Positions 31,261-44,496 of a stretch of 64,000 nt of DNA are shown here, in pieces. Each line of letters starts with the position of its first letter. Position 1 is the first letter of the stretch. A program made the translations under genes and the position numbers. The DNA comes from Cercophora sp. LCS_1. Its lineage: Eukaryota > Ascomycota > Sordariomycetes > Sordariales > Lasiosphaeriaceae. The stretch lies in contig JAPZLL010000001.1 in NCBI GenBank assembly GCA_036250225.1, forward strand, positions 1,426,001 to 1,490,000, written 5' to 3'. The notes under the pieces were generated by a model. That model was given only the letters and a program-made list of their open reading frames with translations, was not told the DNA's origin and searched no databases.

Positions 31261-33803
31261 CAAAGCAAGCAAGACGTGGCCCCCGGAGACGGCGGAACCG
31301 GCTCGATCGAAGCAACGGTGTTAACGCTTGGGTTTTTCCACCCGTTGTGGATGAGCATCGAGCACGGAATCCATCACATGCACCAATTCCATGATTTGTA
31401 ACCGTGATTCATGCATTCACGTCCCTCCAGGAGAAGCAGAATCCTGTTTGCCTGAAACACGCAGAAGCGCCGGACGATAAGCGCCGCCCACACGCCCAAT
31501 ATTTCCCAGGGGAGAGGGTTATTCCCAAACAGAAGGGCTTGAAAAAGATATCCCAAAGGCTTGAACAGTATCATCAAACACCGCAGAGTCATCTCGACAC
31601 CAGTTGGGAATGGAGGAGAATGAACAACACCACAGAGAGGGACGTCCAATCGCCTTAACATGCATGCCTCAAATTCCTGTCCACATACACATCCCCGATC
31701 CCAAAAACGATCTCCATCCCGTCTCACCCGGCGAATCGATCGGGCCCAACCCCCGGAACACGGGCCCTCCTAATGCCAACCGATCGACGGAAGTATCCGA
31801 GCGTCCGGACGATCCCCGCCCTCGATTCCGGCTCAACCTACCCCCCTTGAGGAAAACATCGTACACGCTCCCCTTCTCAATACCTCGGTTTTTTTTTTTT
31901 TTTTTTTCATTTCCCATCTCTAGAACGCCAGACTACAGTAGTCCACGTCATCAATCCGTTCAAAGAACCACCTGCCATCCCACCCCATGTCGAGCTGAAC
32001 AGTCCCAAGCCAAACCCGCATGAGATGATGGTGAGACACTCATCACTGGTATCCAGCCCGTGCAAGCCCCAAAAAGTCCCAAAAAAAAAATGCAAACATA
32101 TGCAAACCACCACGGCAATACCACCGACAGAGGGAGGGGGAAAAGAAAGAGAACTCCCCCCGCACTATAAACTCGACCAGCGTCAATATAATGTCTCAGA
32201 TATGTAGCTAGTCACCATCACACACTAAAACCACTCCGAAATTCTCTGCCGGCATTTCCCTTTGCTTCCAATCCCTTCCGGCAGGCAACTCATTGGCACA
32301 CAAATCAATTATTCACCTCGGTGATGTGATCACAACGCGGGGGTGCTTCATACGTGCTGGAGATTGCCGAAAGGTCCTCCCCGTCGCCCTACCCAGCACC
32401 TATCCGTTCTCCCAGCGAGTGCTGCAAGCTAGGCCAGAGAGGGAAGGGAGCGGGAGGACGATGCAGGCACCCAAGGATTTTACCCAGAAACCACCCACAC
32501 CCACACACACCTGCAAAAAGAATGGGGAAATCCAAGAACCGCATCATCGCCGATTTTTTGGGGAACTGCGCATTTCGCCGATTGTCGGCGGGCATATCTG
32601 AGACACTCCAAGGATCGAAATAAGGACCCGCCAGCCAACAGGATGTGATTTCCTGACTTTCCTGACCAACACCCAGCATGAGGTCATCGGACACACAGCA
32701 AGACGCCATATGGTGCGACAGAAGCAATATACCAATCAACCAGGTGAATTGAATATCAATTCATAAAGATGCGGAGCAGGCATTACTCATGCCCTGTCCT
32801 GATGGCCATTATGCCTATACACAAAAATTATTGTGGCCGCCATGGTCTTGACGCCCGCGCTATTCCCAGTCATAAAGCGTCTCGGTGTTGTACAACCACC
32901 AGACTAGTAGAGATCTCATATCCATAATTATCCTGAGTAACCCGAGCAGATGATGAGCTAAGAAAAATGCCGTCAAAACAAAAAACAAAGTACCTCAAAC
33001 TGCCTAGAGTCCTCCGCAATTTTCTTTTCCCCGCCCATTCGCCGTAAAATGTTGTTGATAACAGTCGTCTTGACAGCCAAAACAGGCATCCGCTCAGAAT
33101 TAGTGCTCCGTCTCAATGACGCCAGTGGATGCCCAACCAAAACGCCCCGAATCTGCTTCCCCATCTATAATTATGCTGAACAACACAATGCAGAGAGTAT
33201 CCAAAAACAAGTCGAAAAAATGTTGGGGGGTGGGCGTGGCGGCCACATGGTCCGTGTCCATCCTCTGTCGTCCTACGGGTAAGCCGGGGACCCCACGTTC
33301 CAAACAGGAATGATCAACCACCACGATCAACCCCGCTCTGCCCTCCGCCCATGCTTTTGTGGGGTACCGAATGAGGCCACGCCATGAAGCCGACGGGGTG
33401 ACACCGAAAATGTGTGTTGTTTTTTTTTGCTGGTTAATATCAGGCGCCGAGCTAGCATCGGGCCAGTATCGCTGCACCCCAAACCCCGCGGCCAAGTTGC
33501 ATCTCCACGTTGGGCAACCCCCACTTTGTAGATAAAGAGAAGGGCGCAAAGGCCATGGTCCGAGAATGGAACGCATAGTGTTGGCGTCCCTCCGAGACAC
33601 TGCAGTCAGCGTCCCTCCGCCGCCCAGATGGCTGCGGGCACAAATCGACGCATGCTGTTGTCGGGAACCGAGCACGGACACTACCCGCGTCCCAGCCCCT
33701 CACATGATCAGACCCAAATCCCTGGCGCAGCAATTGCCAGTCCGGCGGATGCAGTTCGGATTCGGGTTGACCATGCCATCCCATTTCTCCTACCAAGTCG
33801 GCT
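31261..33803. other. 2.5 kb convergent intergenic region
   Basis: Between the 3' ends of the EBP gene (+) and the Ecl1-type gene (-). It contains a T19 run (31889-31907) and several open frames on both strands, none with a recognisable domain or good splice support. Long 3' UTRs of both neighbours may fill part of it. Confidence 0.5.
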
Positions 33804-34853
33804 CTATCGCCCAACCATGGGCGTCACCAACTCGATGCTCTTGGGTCGCGAGTAGATGCCTGGCCGGCGAACAGGGAGCGGTCGATCCGAGCTTGTCCCG
33901 TAGCCCGCAATGGCATTGGCGCCGTAGTATGCTCCGTCATATGTCGACGGGTAAAGGTTCGACACTGGTCGTGAGTACGAGTTGTTGGGGCTCGTTGCAA
34001 CACTCCGCCCAAACGGCCAAATGTTGGGGTGATAGGTCCCCACGGGGGATGGAGGGCTTGGCGACCGGATCGAGAGCGACTTCAGGGCAGAGATCGCGGA
34101 CTGGTGATTGGCCTCGGGCGAGATGGGCGGGGAAAAGTGCATCGAGCTAGGTCTCGATGGTGACGCACGAGGGATGATATCCCTGGGCTCCTGGGCACCC
34201 GAGTAAAATGGGTACGATGGGACCAGGTTCGAATAGAGGTTGATAGAGGGCGTCCCTGCACTCATCTGATCATGGATGCGGCATCTGATGTTTACGTTAG
34301 CACCCATCAAACTGTCCAAAAGACCAGACAAACTCACGCTTCTGAGCAGTAGAGGAACTGCTCGCTGGACGGAGGGCATTGCTTGTCGCATATCATGCTG
34401 GTGACGGTAGCTGGTCAGCATGGTGTCCCCAGAAGCCAAGCAAAAAATGCATCTGCAGGAACAGCTTCTCGCAAGCTCGGGGACCGGAGCCCCGCCCCCT
34501 CATTGGAACGCTGTCCAGGGTGACACAAATCACCTGCATATCAGGTGACGCTGCGGGTAGACAAAACGGGAAGTCCCTTGAGGGGAGGGCATTTCGAAAC
34601 GTAAACGCGAGGAGCAACAGACAGTGCGCTTGACATACCAGTACTGTGGGAAGCTTTCCCTCTCCTCGTCCCACCAGCGCTCCTCTTCCCATTCTCTCTC
34701 GCGGTCCCTGGGGCTCTTCCCCAGTTTTTGGACCGACTGTGATGTCGTCTTTCTCGTCATTGTTGCGGGTCGTGCTGCGCTACTCGCTTTCCGCACGTCT
34801 GTCATCGAAGTGTTGCCAGAGGCATGTCCGGACCTTCGGCGTTGGTGGTGCAT
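33804..34853 (-). CDS. Ecl1-family zinc-binding protein
   Basis: Small fungal regulator of the Ecl1/2/3 family (life-span and stress response in fission yeast). Three exons: 34639-34853, 34338-34397, 33804-34284; 251 residues. The zinc motif is assembled from exons 1-3: PQYCMICDKQCPPSSEQF, then LYCSEACRIHD, giving Cys72-x2-Cys75 with Cys79 and Cys89-x3-Cys93. Upstream is a basic, charged region (REREWEEERWWDEERE); downstream is a Ser/Pro-rich tail with SPPSPVGTYHPNIWPFGRSV. Intron 1 is long for this window (241 nt); the 60-nt middle exon is easily overlooked. The ATG at 34853 is the first in frame. The leader upstream is very long and holds several short frames, which may dampen translation (inference). 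Confidence 0.88.
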
Positions 34854-37800
34854 AGGGACTGACTGTGCTGATTGGCTACTGTGGGGGTGAAAGTCAAGTC
34901 GGGATGCAGGCCGGAACCCGTGGTTGGCTGCTCTGCGGAGATGGCTTGGCGTTGATCCCTCACGGCGTGGGAAGCTTCGTGTTCTATGCGGAGAGCAAGT
35001 CGAGTTTGCTGCTCCGGCTTGTCGTCGGCTCTTGTAGACCGACGAGGACAGCAGAGATTCAGGGGTAGAGAACCAATTGGGAGGGGGGATTATTTGACGC
35101 CAGGGCTGACGAGAAAAATTTGCAAGTTGACGGAACGTGAGGGTGTAAGTGGTTGGATTGGTGCGGTGGCGAATTTGTGTCCTGCAGCAAGGGGCCTTTT
35201 TTTTGCACCCTTTTGGTTTCCTGGCGTAATGGCGGGAAGTCGGCGCAAATCGGCAACGCTCGTGGAAACGAGGGTAGGTTAAATGGCGGACGAAACGGAA
35301 GGGCTTGGTTGTGATGGGCCCAATCGAAGTATGCTGTGATGATGATGATGCTGCAAGAGCTTGCTTGACTCGGTTGCCACTTCCAGTGCACGGCGGACAA
35401 GAGACGGCGTCGTGAAGCGTCAGACCAGAAGCACTGGTGCGTGTCTAGACGCGGTTGAAGATTCTGGATGCTCGTGCTAGGAGTTGCAAAGGTCTGTCGA
35501 GCGGGAGCGGCTGCTGTTGTGATTGGTATGAGTTTCGGGTCAGGCCGTTGTGTGACAGCCGGGTTGACGTCGTCGGAGACTGAGTGCGGTTGGACAAGCA
35601 AGTGCGATCTACCGTTTGGACGATCAATGACGAACCGTGGGAACTGCCGGCAAGACAATTGATGAAGAGCGTATGGGCAATTGAGTGTGCGTGTTGCCCC
35701 AAAGGTGCGAGGGTGGCGATGCAGTTATAAGAAGTTTCCCAGGGCCAGGTGGAAAACCAGAGAACCAGCAAGGCGAAGCAGGGAGCAGGCGTTGTGCACT
35801 GGGCCCAGGTTGTGCTGTGCGGATGCGAGGGGGTGACTGCGGGGAAACACAGGGGGTTCGGACTGGGCTCTAGGGCGCGAACCGGGGTTCGGCGGGACTT
35901 GAGAAGGGCGTCCGAAGTCTGTCTCTTGAGACGATCAAGAAAGCGTGGCGCAAAAGAAATTCGAGCGGTGCAGAGTCCGCTATTATACAAAAAGGAATTC
36001 TAGGATGACTCTTTCGACAAGCTCAGGTTCAGGGTTCTGCTGCTGCTGCTCCAATGCCTGTGGTGCCGAGAACGGAGACCAGCGGGATCGGACTTGGCCA
36101 ATCGTCTTTCACCGTCCAACACTCGCAGTTTCCCTAGATCTCCTTGGGGTGTGTGAGCCCACTCTGGGTGTGGGTGTGGGTGTGGGCGTGTGCGGATTGC
36201 CGTGTCTTGAAGGCCACGGATGCCACAGTGGTGTTTCTTTTTCTTTCGCTGGGCTCACGAGGTGGGACAAGGAAGGGGAGGGCGAATGCAGGGAGAGAAT
36301 CAGAGAATGGGCGAGAAGAAGGAAAAGAGGGGAGCGAGGAGGCAGACCGCAGGGGTTTTACATAGGTTGGTCTGAAGTAGGGTCACGCAGGTATCCAAGG
36401 TATCCAAGGTATTAGCTAAAAGTCCACACAAGTCGACACTGCTTTGGCACCATCCCGAGGAGGGGCTGAGATGAGGACCTTGGGGGTGAGGTGAGGTGAG
36501 GGTGGGGGGACTCGTTGCCGTGTTGCCAGACGGGAGGGGTGGGGTTCCAGGTTGAGATCCATCAATTCATGATACATCAAAATCCCTGCATTGGGACCAT
36601 GGGGGTAGGTACCCATCTCGGGCCTTTCGTGTCTTTGTCCCAAACTCCCAGGTCCTCTCAAAGGCGTGATCACCGACAAAGTGGACCCGGTGGGGCTGCG
36701 GTCTGACTTGAGGCTGATAGAGCCAAATCGTCATCAATCTGGCATGAGAATGTTGCGAGAATGTTGCCATATTTCCGCAGGTCGCTGCCATCGTTCACCG
36801 TCACTTTACTCGTCTTGTCTTGCCATGGCTCCCGCTGCAAGGTACCCACACGCCGGTTGGCACTTGCCAGTGGACGGTCAGGGTGGGCGAGAGAAGATTT
36901 GCTCCAGTTTCAAGCCCATGCTTCCAGGCTTTGCAATTGCGTCTGACGATGGTGTTCGGCGTCGTCGGGCGTAACAAGCCAATCACAGGGCGGGGCGGGG
37001 GCTGCTGACGGGCGCTCTGGGGAATGTCAACGGCGTGCAGCCGCGAACAGGGTCTTTCCATCCAACAATCCAGGCACCACCTGCGAAACAGCGCGAGCAG
37101 AGAGAGGTCATGGGCACTCTTGTCTCATCACACCGAGCACATTCGCCATCCACTCACAGCGTGCAACGCTTCCACACCTCCATGGAGTTCGTTGCCCCTG
37201 TTGAGCCTCTCTGCTCCATCTAGTGTAGTGCGGTGCACACTAGCTCGGCCTCCGGATCTTCTGAATTTTTTCTTCTTTCACAGCCTCATGTTTCCCCACC
37301 ACCTTTTTTTTTCTTTTTTGCTTTTTTTACTAACAGCAGGCGAGTTCCCCTGCCAGCTGAGTGCGCAGGACGTGGTCGTGTCGCGTACCCGTCTGCGTAA
37401 GCCATTGCGAGTGTCGAAACACGGCCTGGCATCAGATGACGAAGGCCCTCAGGGCGATCGCGTCATGAGCCGCCGGCCGAGGATCGACGAGCAGCGGGGC
37501 GAGATCGCAAAATTGCACCATGCTTTGGCGATAGTAGCAGTGATAGTTACCCCCGCCATCGCCGAGGCGGTGTTCCACGCCCCCAGCTCACAGCCAGCTG
37601 TCACATCCGAGGAAGGCCGGGCAGGATGCTTACAGTTTTGCTCAGTTGGTGTTGTCTCCGCTACGGCTGGCTCCAGGGCTGTGGGGAGTGTAAGAAAACG
37701 ACATATCGCTTGGCCGAACGAACAGGTGATTCATGGTGCCAGACTTTCAGGCTCCTCCCAAGAGGAGTCGCAATAATCCGCCAAAGCAGACAGAAAATTT

Positions 37801-40800
37801 TCACTCTGCGCTGCCCAGCATTTCTGCCCACCAATCCAGCTGCCCAGCCTCTCCACGTTGGGTCGGAGAGATCTTCTCGTGGAGTTCAGGATGCGCACCA
37901 GCGTGCCGCTGAGATCGACTTGAGCCCCTCTGAACAGGGACTGACCCGGGCTAGGAGCTCATCCCGTGCAGAGCGGGCCCACAGAGCTGTAAGCACGGAC
38001 GACGGGAGAGGGGCATCCAAGATTGAACCGCTATAGTACCTATCGACGCTATCGACGCGCGCTCTGGGTGCGCCATCCGACCATGACGCCTGGGGGCTCT
38101 GAGAGCGCTCCCGCCGACCTGGCTTCCATGCAACGCTGCGCTGCCTGTCTTGGCCCTCCTGTTGCGGGAGGAGAGACGGGAGCACCTAGACGCAGGAGGG
38201 TAGCACGCGTCGCTCGGTACCTCTGAAGCGCTGTGGCCGGGACGTGTCGGAAGGATGCCACCTGCCTTCAGAAGGGTCTACAGCTAGCAGTGGGTAATAC
38301 CAGACCGTCTCATCCTTCATCGCCCGAGCCGTGCAAGTCTTTTTTAAGTTTGATGGAGCAAAACGTGGGGGTTCTCGGCCTCGGCCCCATTCGCAGCCCT
38401 CACCTCCATCAAGGTGTCTCCCGGCAGGGCACACCGGTGACCCGCCAGCAAACTCCACCGTCGGAGCCAGCCGGCTCGGTCAGGGAGCGCGGGAGATCTG
38501 CTGTTAGCATGGACCGCGGCAGAATTGTGTCTGGTCCGGATCAATTGTCGAGAGAGGCTCGTCCCCGTCCAAGGCCGCGGGGGTACCACTGTCCAGGCGG
38601 TGCCTCTCCCCTCTTCGTATGGTTCGTATGGGGGTTTGTGGCATGTGGGAGCCAGAGAGAGCAATATGGGCGAGTAAACTCCCGACTGCACGTCGACAGA
38701 AACGCACAAACAGGCACAGCGCTGGCCGAGGTTCTCGAGTCGCACGAATTGGGCACTGAATTGACGACGCGGCTGCAAGTGCCCCCCGTGCCTGTTGGTT
38801 GACCGAGATGCTGCCCGCAGCCATCCCGCTCGCAGACAGTCCTCTCACAGGCTCGGTGCCACCAGCAAACACGGGACTTGATGCCCGGCTGAGGTCGGTC
38901 GGAGGAGGGAGGGGGGCTGGCCTGCAGCGTCGGAACCGGTCCTGGGTATCCGGCGCAAGGGAATCCCGTTTCGCTGGCTTGCCCTCCCGCTTGCACGCAA
39001 GACATACTGCAGGCCAGATCTGCCATGCGCATTCCATTCCATATCGTTGAGATGGGAGTGGAGGGGCCTGAGCCTGAGGTCTGTTGTCGATGTTGCATAT
39101 GATGTGATCAGGTTGTTGATATCTCAGCTTTTTTTTTTCTCTCACACACAGAAAGACATTTTCGTATTCCTGTGCGCACCGAAGCGCCGCCGAGTGTGTG
39201 TTGCCTATTTCATCATCATCACAAAACGACCCCGTCCGTTCAACGATGGCTTGTCGTCTACGGTACCTAAAGAGCGGATAAGAACGGCTTTGGTGAGAGA
39301 GTCTCGTCTTCTGTCCATCCGTGGCTCTGTCCCTAGTGACGACGTGGGGGAGGGTTACAATACGACCCTGCAACCGTTGCGGACGGGATCACGGTGGACG
39401 GGACAAGCTTGATCCATAAAAAAAATATCAATCATAGCATGTAACGGGCCAGCGAATGCAACCCGTTCCTTTGGGATTTTCTCTCGGCCTGCCTGCGTCC
39501 TTCCCAACCTATTCTAGATCACTGCAGGTACGCTACATGCGCTAAGTTTGTGTGGACGAGACGAGATTCCTTATCTTGAGGGGCATCCATCCATCCCACG
39601 CTCTCCAGTCGCGGCGGCGGCGCACACCTAAAGACACGCATCCGATCAGTGAAGGGGCCTGTCCGGGGTTGGGGTCGGATGTGGCCCAGAGATCGGACAG
39701 AACAGACGATATGGCTGCACCTGCACCGCACAGTATCCATTTTGAACTGTTTTTATATTTTCCACCTTGAGCACCTTGGGAGCTCCGATCTCGCTCACCC
39801 TGCGGACGCTCTATCGTCGCCGGGTTTCTTATCGGCGATGCTGCAAAGAGACTAAAGTAGGCGCGACGATCAGCCGATAGGGACTGGAACATTTTGGTGT
39901 GATTATCAACGCCAATTGTTTTGGCTCGCGAAAAACTCCGCTGCGCAAGTCGGGCAGGACATGGTACCTTGGGTAATGACCATCAGGTCAACATCGTCCC
40001 CATCTCGACTCCATGTCAGGTTCCTCAACCCCCCCTAGAAACACGCATCCTAAACCCCGAGAGCTCGGACCGGAAATAAGGCAGGGCGCTCGGTGGGATC
40101 CAACGGATCCGAAAGACCGGATCGAGTCAGTCACCTTTGTCCACCTACTCAACCGAACGTCCCTACATGTGCGCGGATGGATGCATATCGCACTGTATGA
40201 ATACTGCAGCTGTCTCGGCAAACATAAACCGCCCGTAAACTCCCGACTTGGGATTCCCCTCCCTATCTGAAACTGAAACCCCCCCGGCATCCGACAGAGA
40301 TGACGATGGCGTCTAGTTTCGGCATTTAGCGGCGTAGGGTATGTTTTGTTGATTATGCTGACGCTGCGGCTGGGACACCGGGGCGCCGAAATCGGTGCGA
40401 CCCAAACACACGGTGTGGTGTGTCATCATCAAGGTACTGCGAAAGGTTAAGACGTAGGTTAAAAAAAAAAAAAGGAGGTGAGATAATATTTAATAAAAGA
40501 GGTGGGGGTGTGTGGTGCGTGAGACGAAAAGATCAGATGGAGGTATCAGATGAGGGAGGCTCAGTCAGACCCAGTTGATCGACACTTTGTAGGTGGTGTA
40601 GGTGAGCATGGCAATACCCCTATCGATGAGAGAACAGTAAACATGGTGATATTGCTCTTTATGTCTGTGAAGTCAAACCCCAGTAAACTTCCCTTTATCA
40701 AAAAATGCCATGCCTATCAACACAGACAGATGCTTCACATACAGATACTTCACATACAGATACTTCACAGACAGATACTTCACAGACAGATACTTCACAG

Positions 40801-40846
40801 ACAGATACTTGGCGCGCTACCTACACAGACAATACAGAAAACACCC
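34854..40846. other. 6 kb region without a supportable protein gene
   Basis: The 34854-36000 part is probably the promoter and long leader of the Ecl1-type gene; a TATAATA-like box reads on the minus strand near 35990. Beyond it are simple repeats (gtgtgggtgtgggtgtgggcgtg near 36168; aggtatccaaggtatccaaggtatt near 36391; A13 near 40461). A strong 3' splice-like site lies near 37330 (T-rich tract, ACTAACAGCAG). A 16-bp tandem array ends the region. Long open frames (37024-37776 plus, 38504-39373 minus) have no domain and atypical composition. Sequence is not AT-rich, so it does not look RIP-degraded. Confidence 0.5.
40722..40811. repeat. 16-bp tandem repeat
   Basis: About five and a half copies of agatacttcacagaca (variants agatgcttcacataca, agatacttcacataca first, then identical copies) run from about 40727 to 40810. 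It lies just beyond the stop of the kelch gene, so probably in its 3' UTR on the minus strand. Confidence 0.85.
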
Positions 40847-43040
40847 CTAAGCATGATAATACGTCTGGTGCTGCTGCCTCGGCCACTCCCCCTCACTCAT
40901 CTCCCCCCTCTCCCGTTCGCTCCCCGCCAGCTCCTGCGGCGGTAGCGGCGGCGGTACCTCAACGGTCCCCGTGCCTAGCGAACTCGACGGCGTAACCGGC
41001 GAATGCCCACCTAGATAGCCGCCACCGGCACCAACGGTCGGACTGGTACTGCCGACCATCAACGTTGGCATGCGCACCCACACCCGTCCTTCGCTATCCA
41101 CCTTGGTCTCCACCTCGCCTGTTCCTCCTCCTCCCCCTTCTCTCCCGCTGCTCACAAGCTCGTACATGGTTCCGTCTGGACTATGCCACAACCTTGAACC
41201 CGGTGGCGCTTCGAGCTCCACTGGTGAAAATGTCCGGTGCGGCTGTTGCATGAACGGACTGCCCGGCAGCGGGCTGCTCGGGGTGTAGGATGCCGTGTTG
41301 GTGTGCGTCGAATGTGGACTCCATGGTGTTGCACCAGCCGGAGGCGTTTCCCTTGCAGCGGCGATACGGCGGCGGCGACGTCGGATTAAGCAGACACAGC
41401 CGAGGAGGAGAGAGACGAGGACGACGAAACCGGCGACCGAGATGCCCGCAATAGCGCCGGTAGAGAGGGGGGCTTTGGAGGGTACCGCGGTAGATGTCGG
41501 GGTGCGGGTCGGAGTGCGGACGGAGATGAAGGCTTTGCGGGCCATGAGCACTTTGAGGTCGGGGTGGTCGAAGCCACGGGAGGGCGCGGTCTTAGTTGCG
41601 GAGCCCTGGGGGCTACCGCCGATAAGGGAAACAATCGGGGGTGCGACTGCCGGGGTGGTGAGGTTTGGGATGAATAGTTTCCAGGGGGCGTGGTCGGGGT
41701 TCTGGAGGCCGAGATCGAGGTTGTGCGAGCCGAACTGGTCGGGGGCGTCGCATTGTGAGGTTAGTGGGAAAGAACCGCCGATTATCATCATTTGGGAGTT
41801 GGAGATGACGTTGCAGGTAAGGGAGTGGTGCGGGTAATCACCCGTAGCTGGACCGTCTGGGTAGAGTTTGATCCATTGGAAGGTGGGAATTGTGAGAATG
41901 TAGACGTCGTCGAAGCCGGCGGTCGAAGGGGGCATACCGGCGCCGCCGTATAGATAGCTTCTTGACATGAGCGTGGTCTGGATTAAGGAACGTGTAGGGA
42001 GACTCACATGTTGTAGCTTGACTGGTCTGGTGCCCAGCTTGCCCCCGCGCAGAATCGTGCTCGCATCTCTGGGACATCGCCCGTTGCGTTCTGCTTGTAC
42101 CACTTGGAGCTCAAGACATCGTAGAGCAGAATTTGCTCCATCGGCTGACCGGCCACCGTCCCGTTGGCGTAGAGGTCCTGAATCCCGCCAAAGTACACCA
42201 GCATTCCGCCGTCGCCGATGGGCAGAAACACCATGACGCCCTCGGCCCGGCGGATTGAGTCCGGCCCGGTGATGTTGCTCCACGAGTTGCTGTCCATGTC
42301 GTACTTGACCATACCCGTGGTTGCAACGGGCACGCCTGACCAGTCGGGATCCGTATTGTTAGAGATCCAGCCTCCGAAGAAAAAACCCTGTCCCAATTCT
42401 GACACCGATGCGCCCGCCCCGTAAGAGACGCTGTCGATGGCAGCCTGGCCCGGTGGCCCGAACGATACCCATTCATTGTTCATTACATCGTACGACCACA
42501 GGTTAAAGCTTCGAGGCGGTGGTTGCAAGTAATATTCCCCACCAAATAGGTAGAGCCGCTTGTTCACGTCGTCAGCCCACAGCGTCCCCCCATGGACACT
42601 AGGGACACTGCTATTCTTTGTCAAGTTGGCATAGAGCTGTGGCATGCCAGCCGGAGCGATGGTGTCGAGATCATGATATAGGAGCCCGGTGTCTTCGGTA
42701 CCTAGTGGTTAGTAAACCAGAAAAGGGGCTAGCAAGTATCGTCGGCGAGGCAACCTGACTCACTTGAATAGTTGTAGTTGTTGTTGACCTGGGAAGGCGG
42801 ATTATAATTGACAAATCCTCCATCAACATATAACTTTCTGTCGATAACAGCGGTCTGATGGCCGAACCGCCGACAAAAGTTTCTGACCGGGTCAAGTTGG
42901 GCGGTTGATCGCCCGGTTAGAAGCGCGAGAACGATAAATATCCATCCTATAACCCGGAAATCCAACCGAACTAAGTGACGGCTAGTCCATCCACGAGCCG
43001 CACCTAGTCGTATTGGCCAAAATGCTAAGGCTGAAGACAT
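40847..43040 (-). CDS. Kelch-repeat single-pass membrane protein
   Basis: Probable cell-surface protein with an extracellular beta-propeller. Exons 42764-43040, 42008-42701, 40847-41957; 693 residues. The N-terminus has a long n-region and a hydrophobic signal (VIGWIFIVLALLTG, about residues 30-44). Kelch blades follow: FGHQTAVIDRKLYVDGGFV, RLYLFGGEYY, GQGFFFGGWISN, GGMLVYFGGIQDL and YLYGGAGMPP. A single transmembrane helix (AGFVVLVSLLLGCVCLI) is followed by a stop-transfer stretch of six Arg, and a cytosolic Pro/Ser/Gly-rich tail. N-glycosylation sequons are frequent in the ectodomain (NNT, NYS, NLT, NAT). The frame is open upstream of the ATG at 43040 to 43100 without another ATG. The alternative acceptor three bases earlier in exon 3 would insert one Ser. 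Ligand unknown. Confidence 0.9.
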
Positions 43041-44496
43041 TACGCCGATTGACGAGGGACCGGTCGGGCCATGGCTTGCCTTCACGAGGGCGTCGATCAA
43101 AGAGAACCGTCACGGTGAAGGCCCGAGATAACGGTAGAGACGAGGGCGACCAGTGAACACGGGTAAAGAGTGAGTAACGGAGGACCACGCGCCTGTCATG
43201 TGAGGTGGGAATAAAATAAATCGCGAAGGATGAGTAGAAAGCTGGGAAGGCAGACTGGCGCCGCCCAATCGAGGCTCGGCCCCATAGAGTACATATACGG
43301 TGCCTGTTACACACACCATCCAAGACAGAGCATTGTATCACCGCCTTAGTGCCTGTGGCTCAGCATCTGGAGGGCTGGATCGGATGAGTCCAACACCTCA
43401 AACTCATTGGCGCCCATCAAACAGCTGCCCGACCATACCTACTCAGTCTACGAGTGGAAACCGAGAGGCTGCCAGCTTTCGTTGTCGCCCTAACCCAGGA
43501 TGGGAACCTGCCGAAGCCACCGTCCGTAGGGCTGTTGCGTCATGTCTGGCGAGCGAATTGTTTGGGTGACCGTTCAATGAAGGGCTCCTGAATACAGCGG
43601 AGGAACGACGCTATGCGGACAGTTGCAGATGCAATGGTTTTCCTTGATTTGGCCGGCTGATTACCACACTGCGCAGCCGTGGCAAAGGACGAATTATATT
43701 TTGTGCAGCCTGAGAGCTCGCAACCACCCTCCTTGTCCCGGACTGCGCCGTAAGATTCGGGCCCCTCCAAAGATTGCGACGAGGTCGCAGCGCCCCGGAC
43801 CCCGTCCAATCAGATCCTAGACCACACCCTCAGCTCCGGCTCCGATCCGACACGTTACACTCCGTCCGGCATCTTCTGGGGGGAGGCTCAACGAGGTCGA
43901 CGAGCTTCGAATTCCATGGTGCCGGTACGCCATGCAGAGATCCACTGTTATGTGGCCGGCCTCGTGCCTCGTCGGTCCAACGCTGCCTGTCGTTATGTCA
44001 ACATCCATCTTTTAACCACCTCTGAGACTTTTACCAAGCCAAGATCGAATCCATCTTCCTCCGCGCAATTGTTGGTAAGCAGTGCCTCTCGGCGGAGTGG
44101 TAGACATCAAGTTGCACAAGCTGCATTCCTCTTTCCCAGCGTCTTACCGCAGTATGAGTCCTCGAGGATCACGATCGCCGATTCCACTTCCGAAGTGGCT
44201 ACCTACGCAAGCCTTCGGACTGGACCGTTTCTCGTGAGGGCCCATGAATAAACAGGCTCGCCGCCGAGAAGTGATGTTTGCTGCGTTGTCGCCAAAATTC
44301 GCCAAAACCGTGAATTTGAAAGTCCACAACGTCCGAAAAGGCCCGAATCCCTGGGGCTGTTGTGATGACGGATTGTGCGACTATGGCCGGAAGATTGATG
44401 ACCCGTGATGATAGCGATGCGGCTTAACCTGAACCCATCGGTTTCTTGTAGTTGGCCGCATCGGAAACAATGACACAAACGGAAGATACTCCGGTG
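43041..44496. other. Promoter of the kelch gene and 3' flank of the unknown gene
   Basis: About 1.45 kb between two minus-strand genes. Open frames on both strands (for example 43774-44025 and 43916-44251 plus) lack domains and splice support. I see nothing else. Confidence 0.55.

Noticed and set aside
35445..35990. 181-codon minus-strand open frame upstream of the Ecl1-type gene
   Set aside because: Ser/Pro/Leu-rich chance frame inside the probable leader; no conserved block or splice link to the downstream exons.
37024..37776. 250-codon plus-strand open frame
   Set aside because: Low-complexity, runs through a strong 3' splice-like site and a poly-F stretch from T-runs; no recognisable block. 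Treated as possible ncRNA instead.
38504..39373. 289-codon minus-strand open frame
   Set aside because: Basic, Arg/Pro/Ser composition typical of chance frames in GC-rich DNA; other frames in the same place are equally open.
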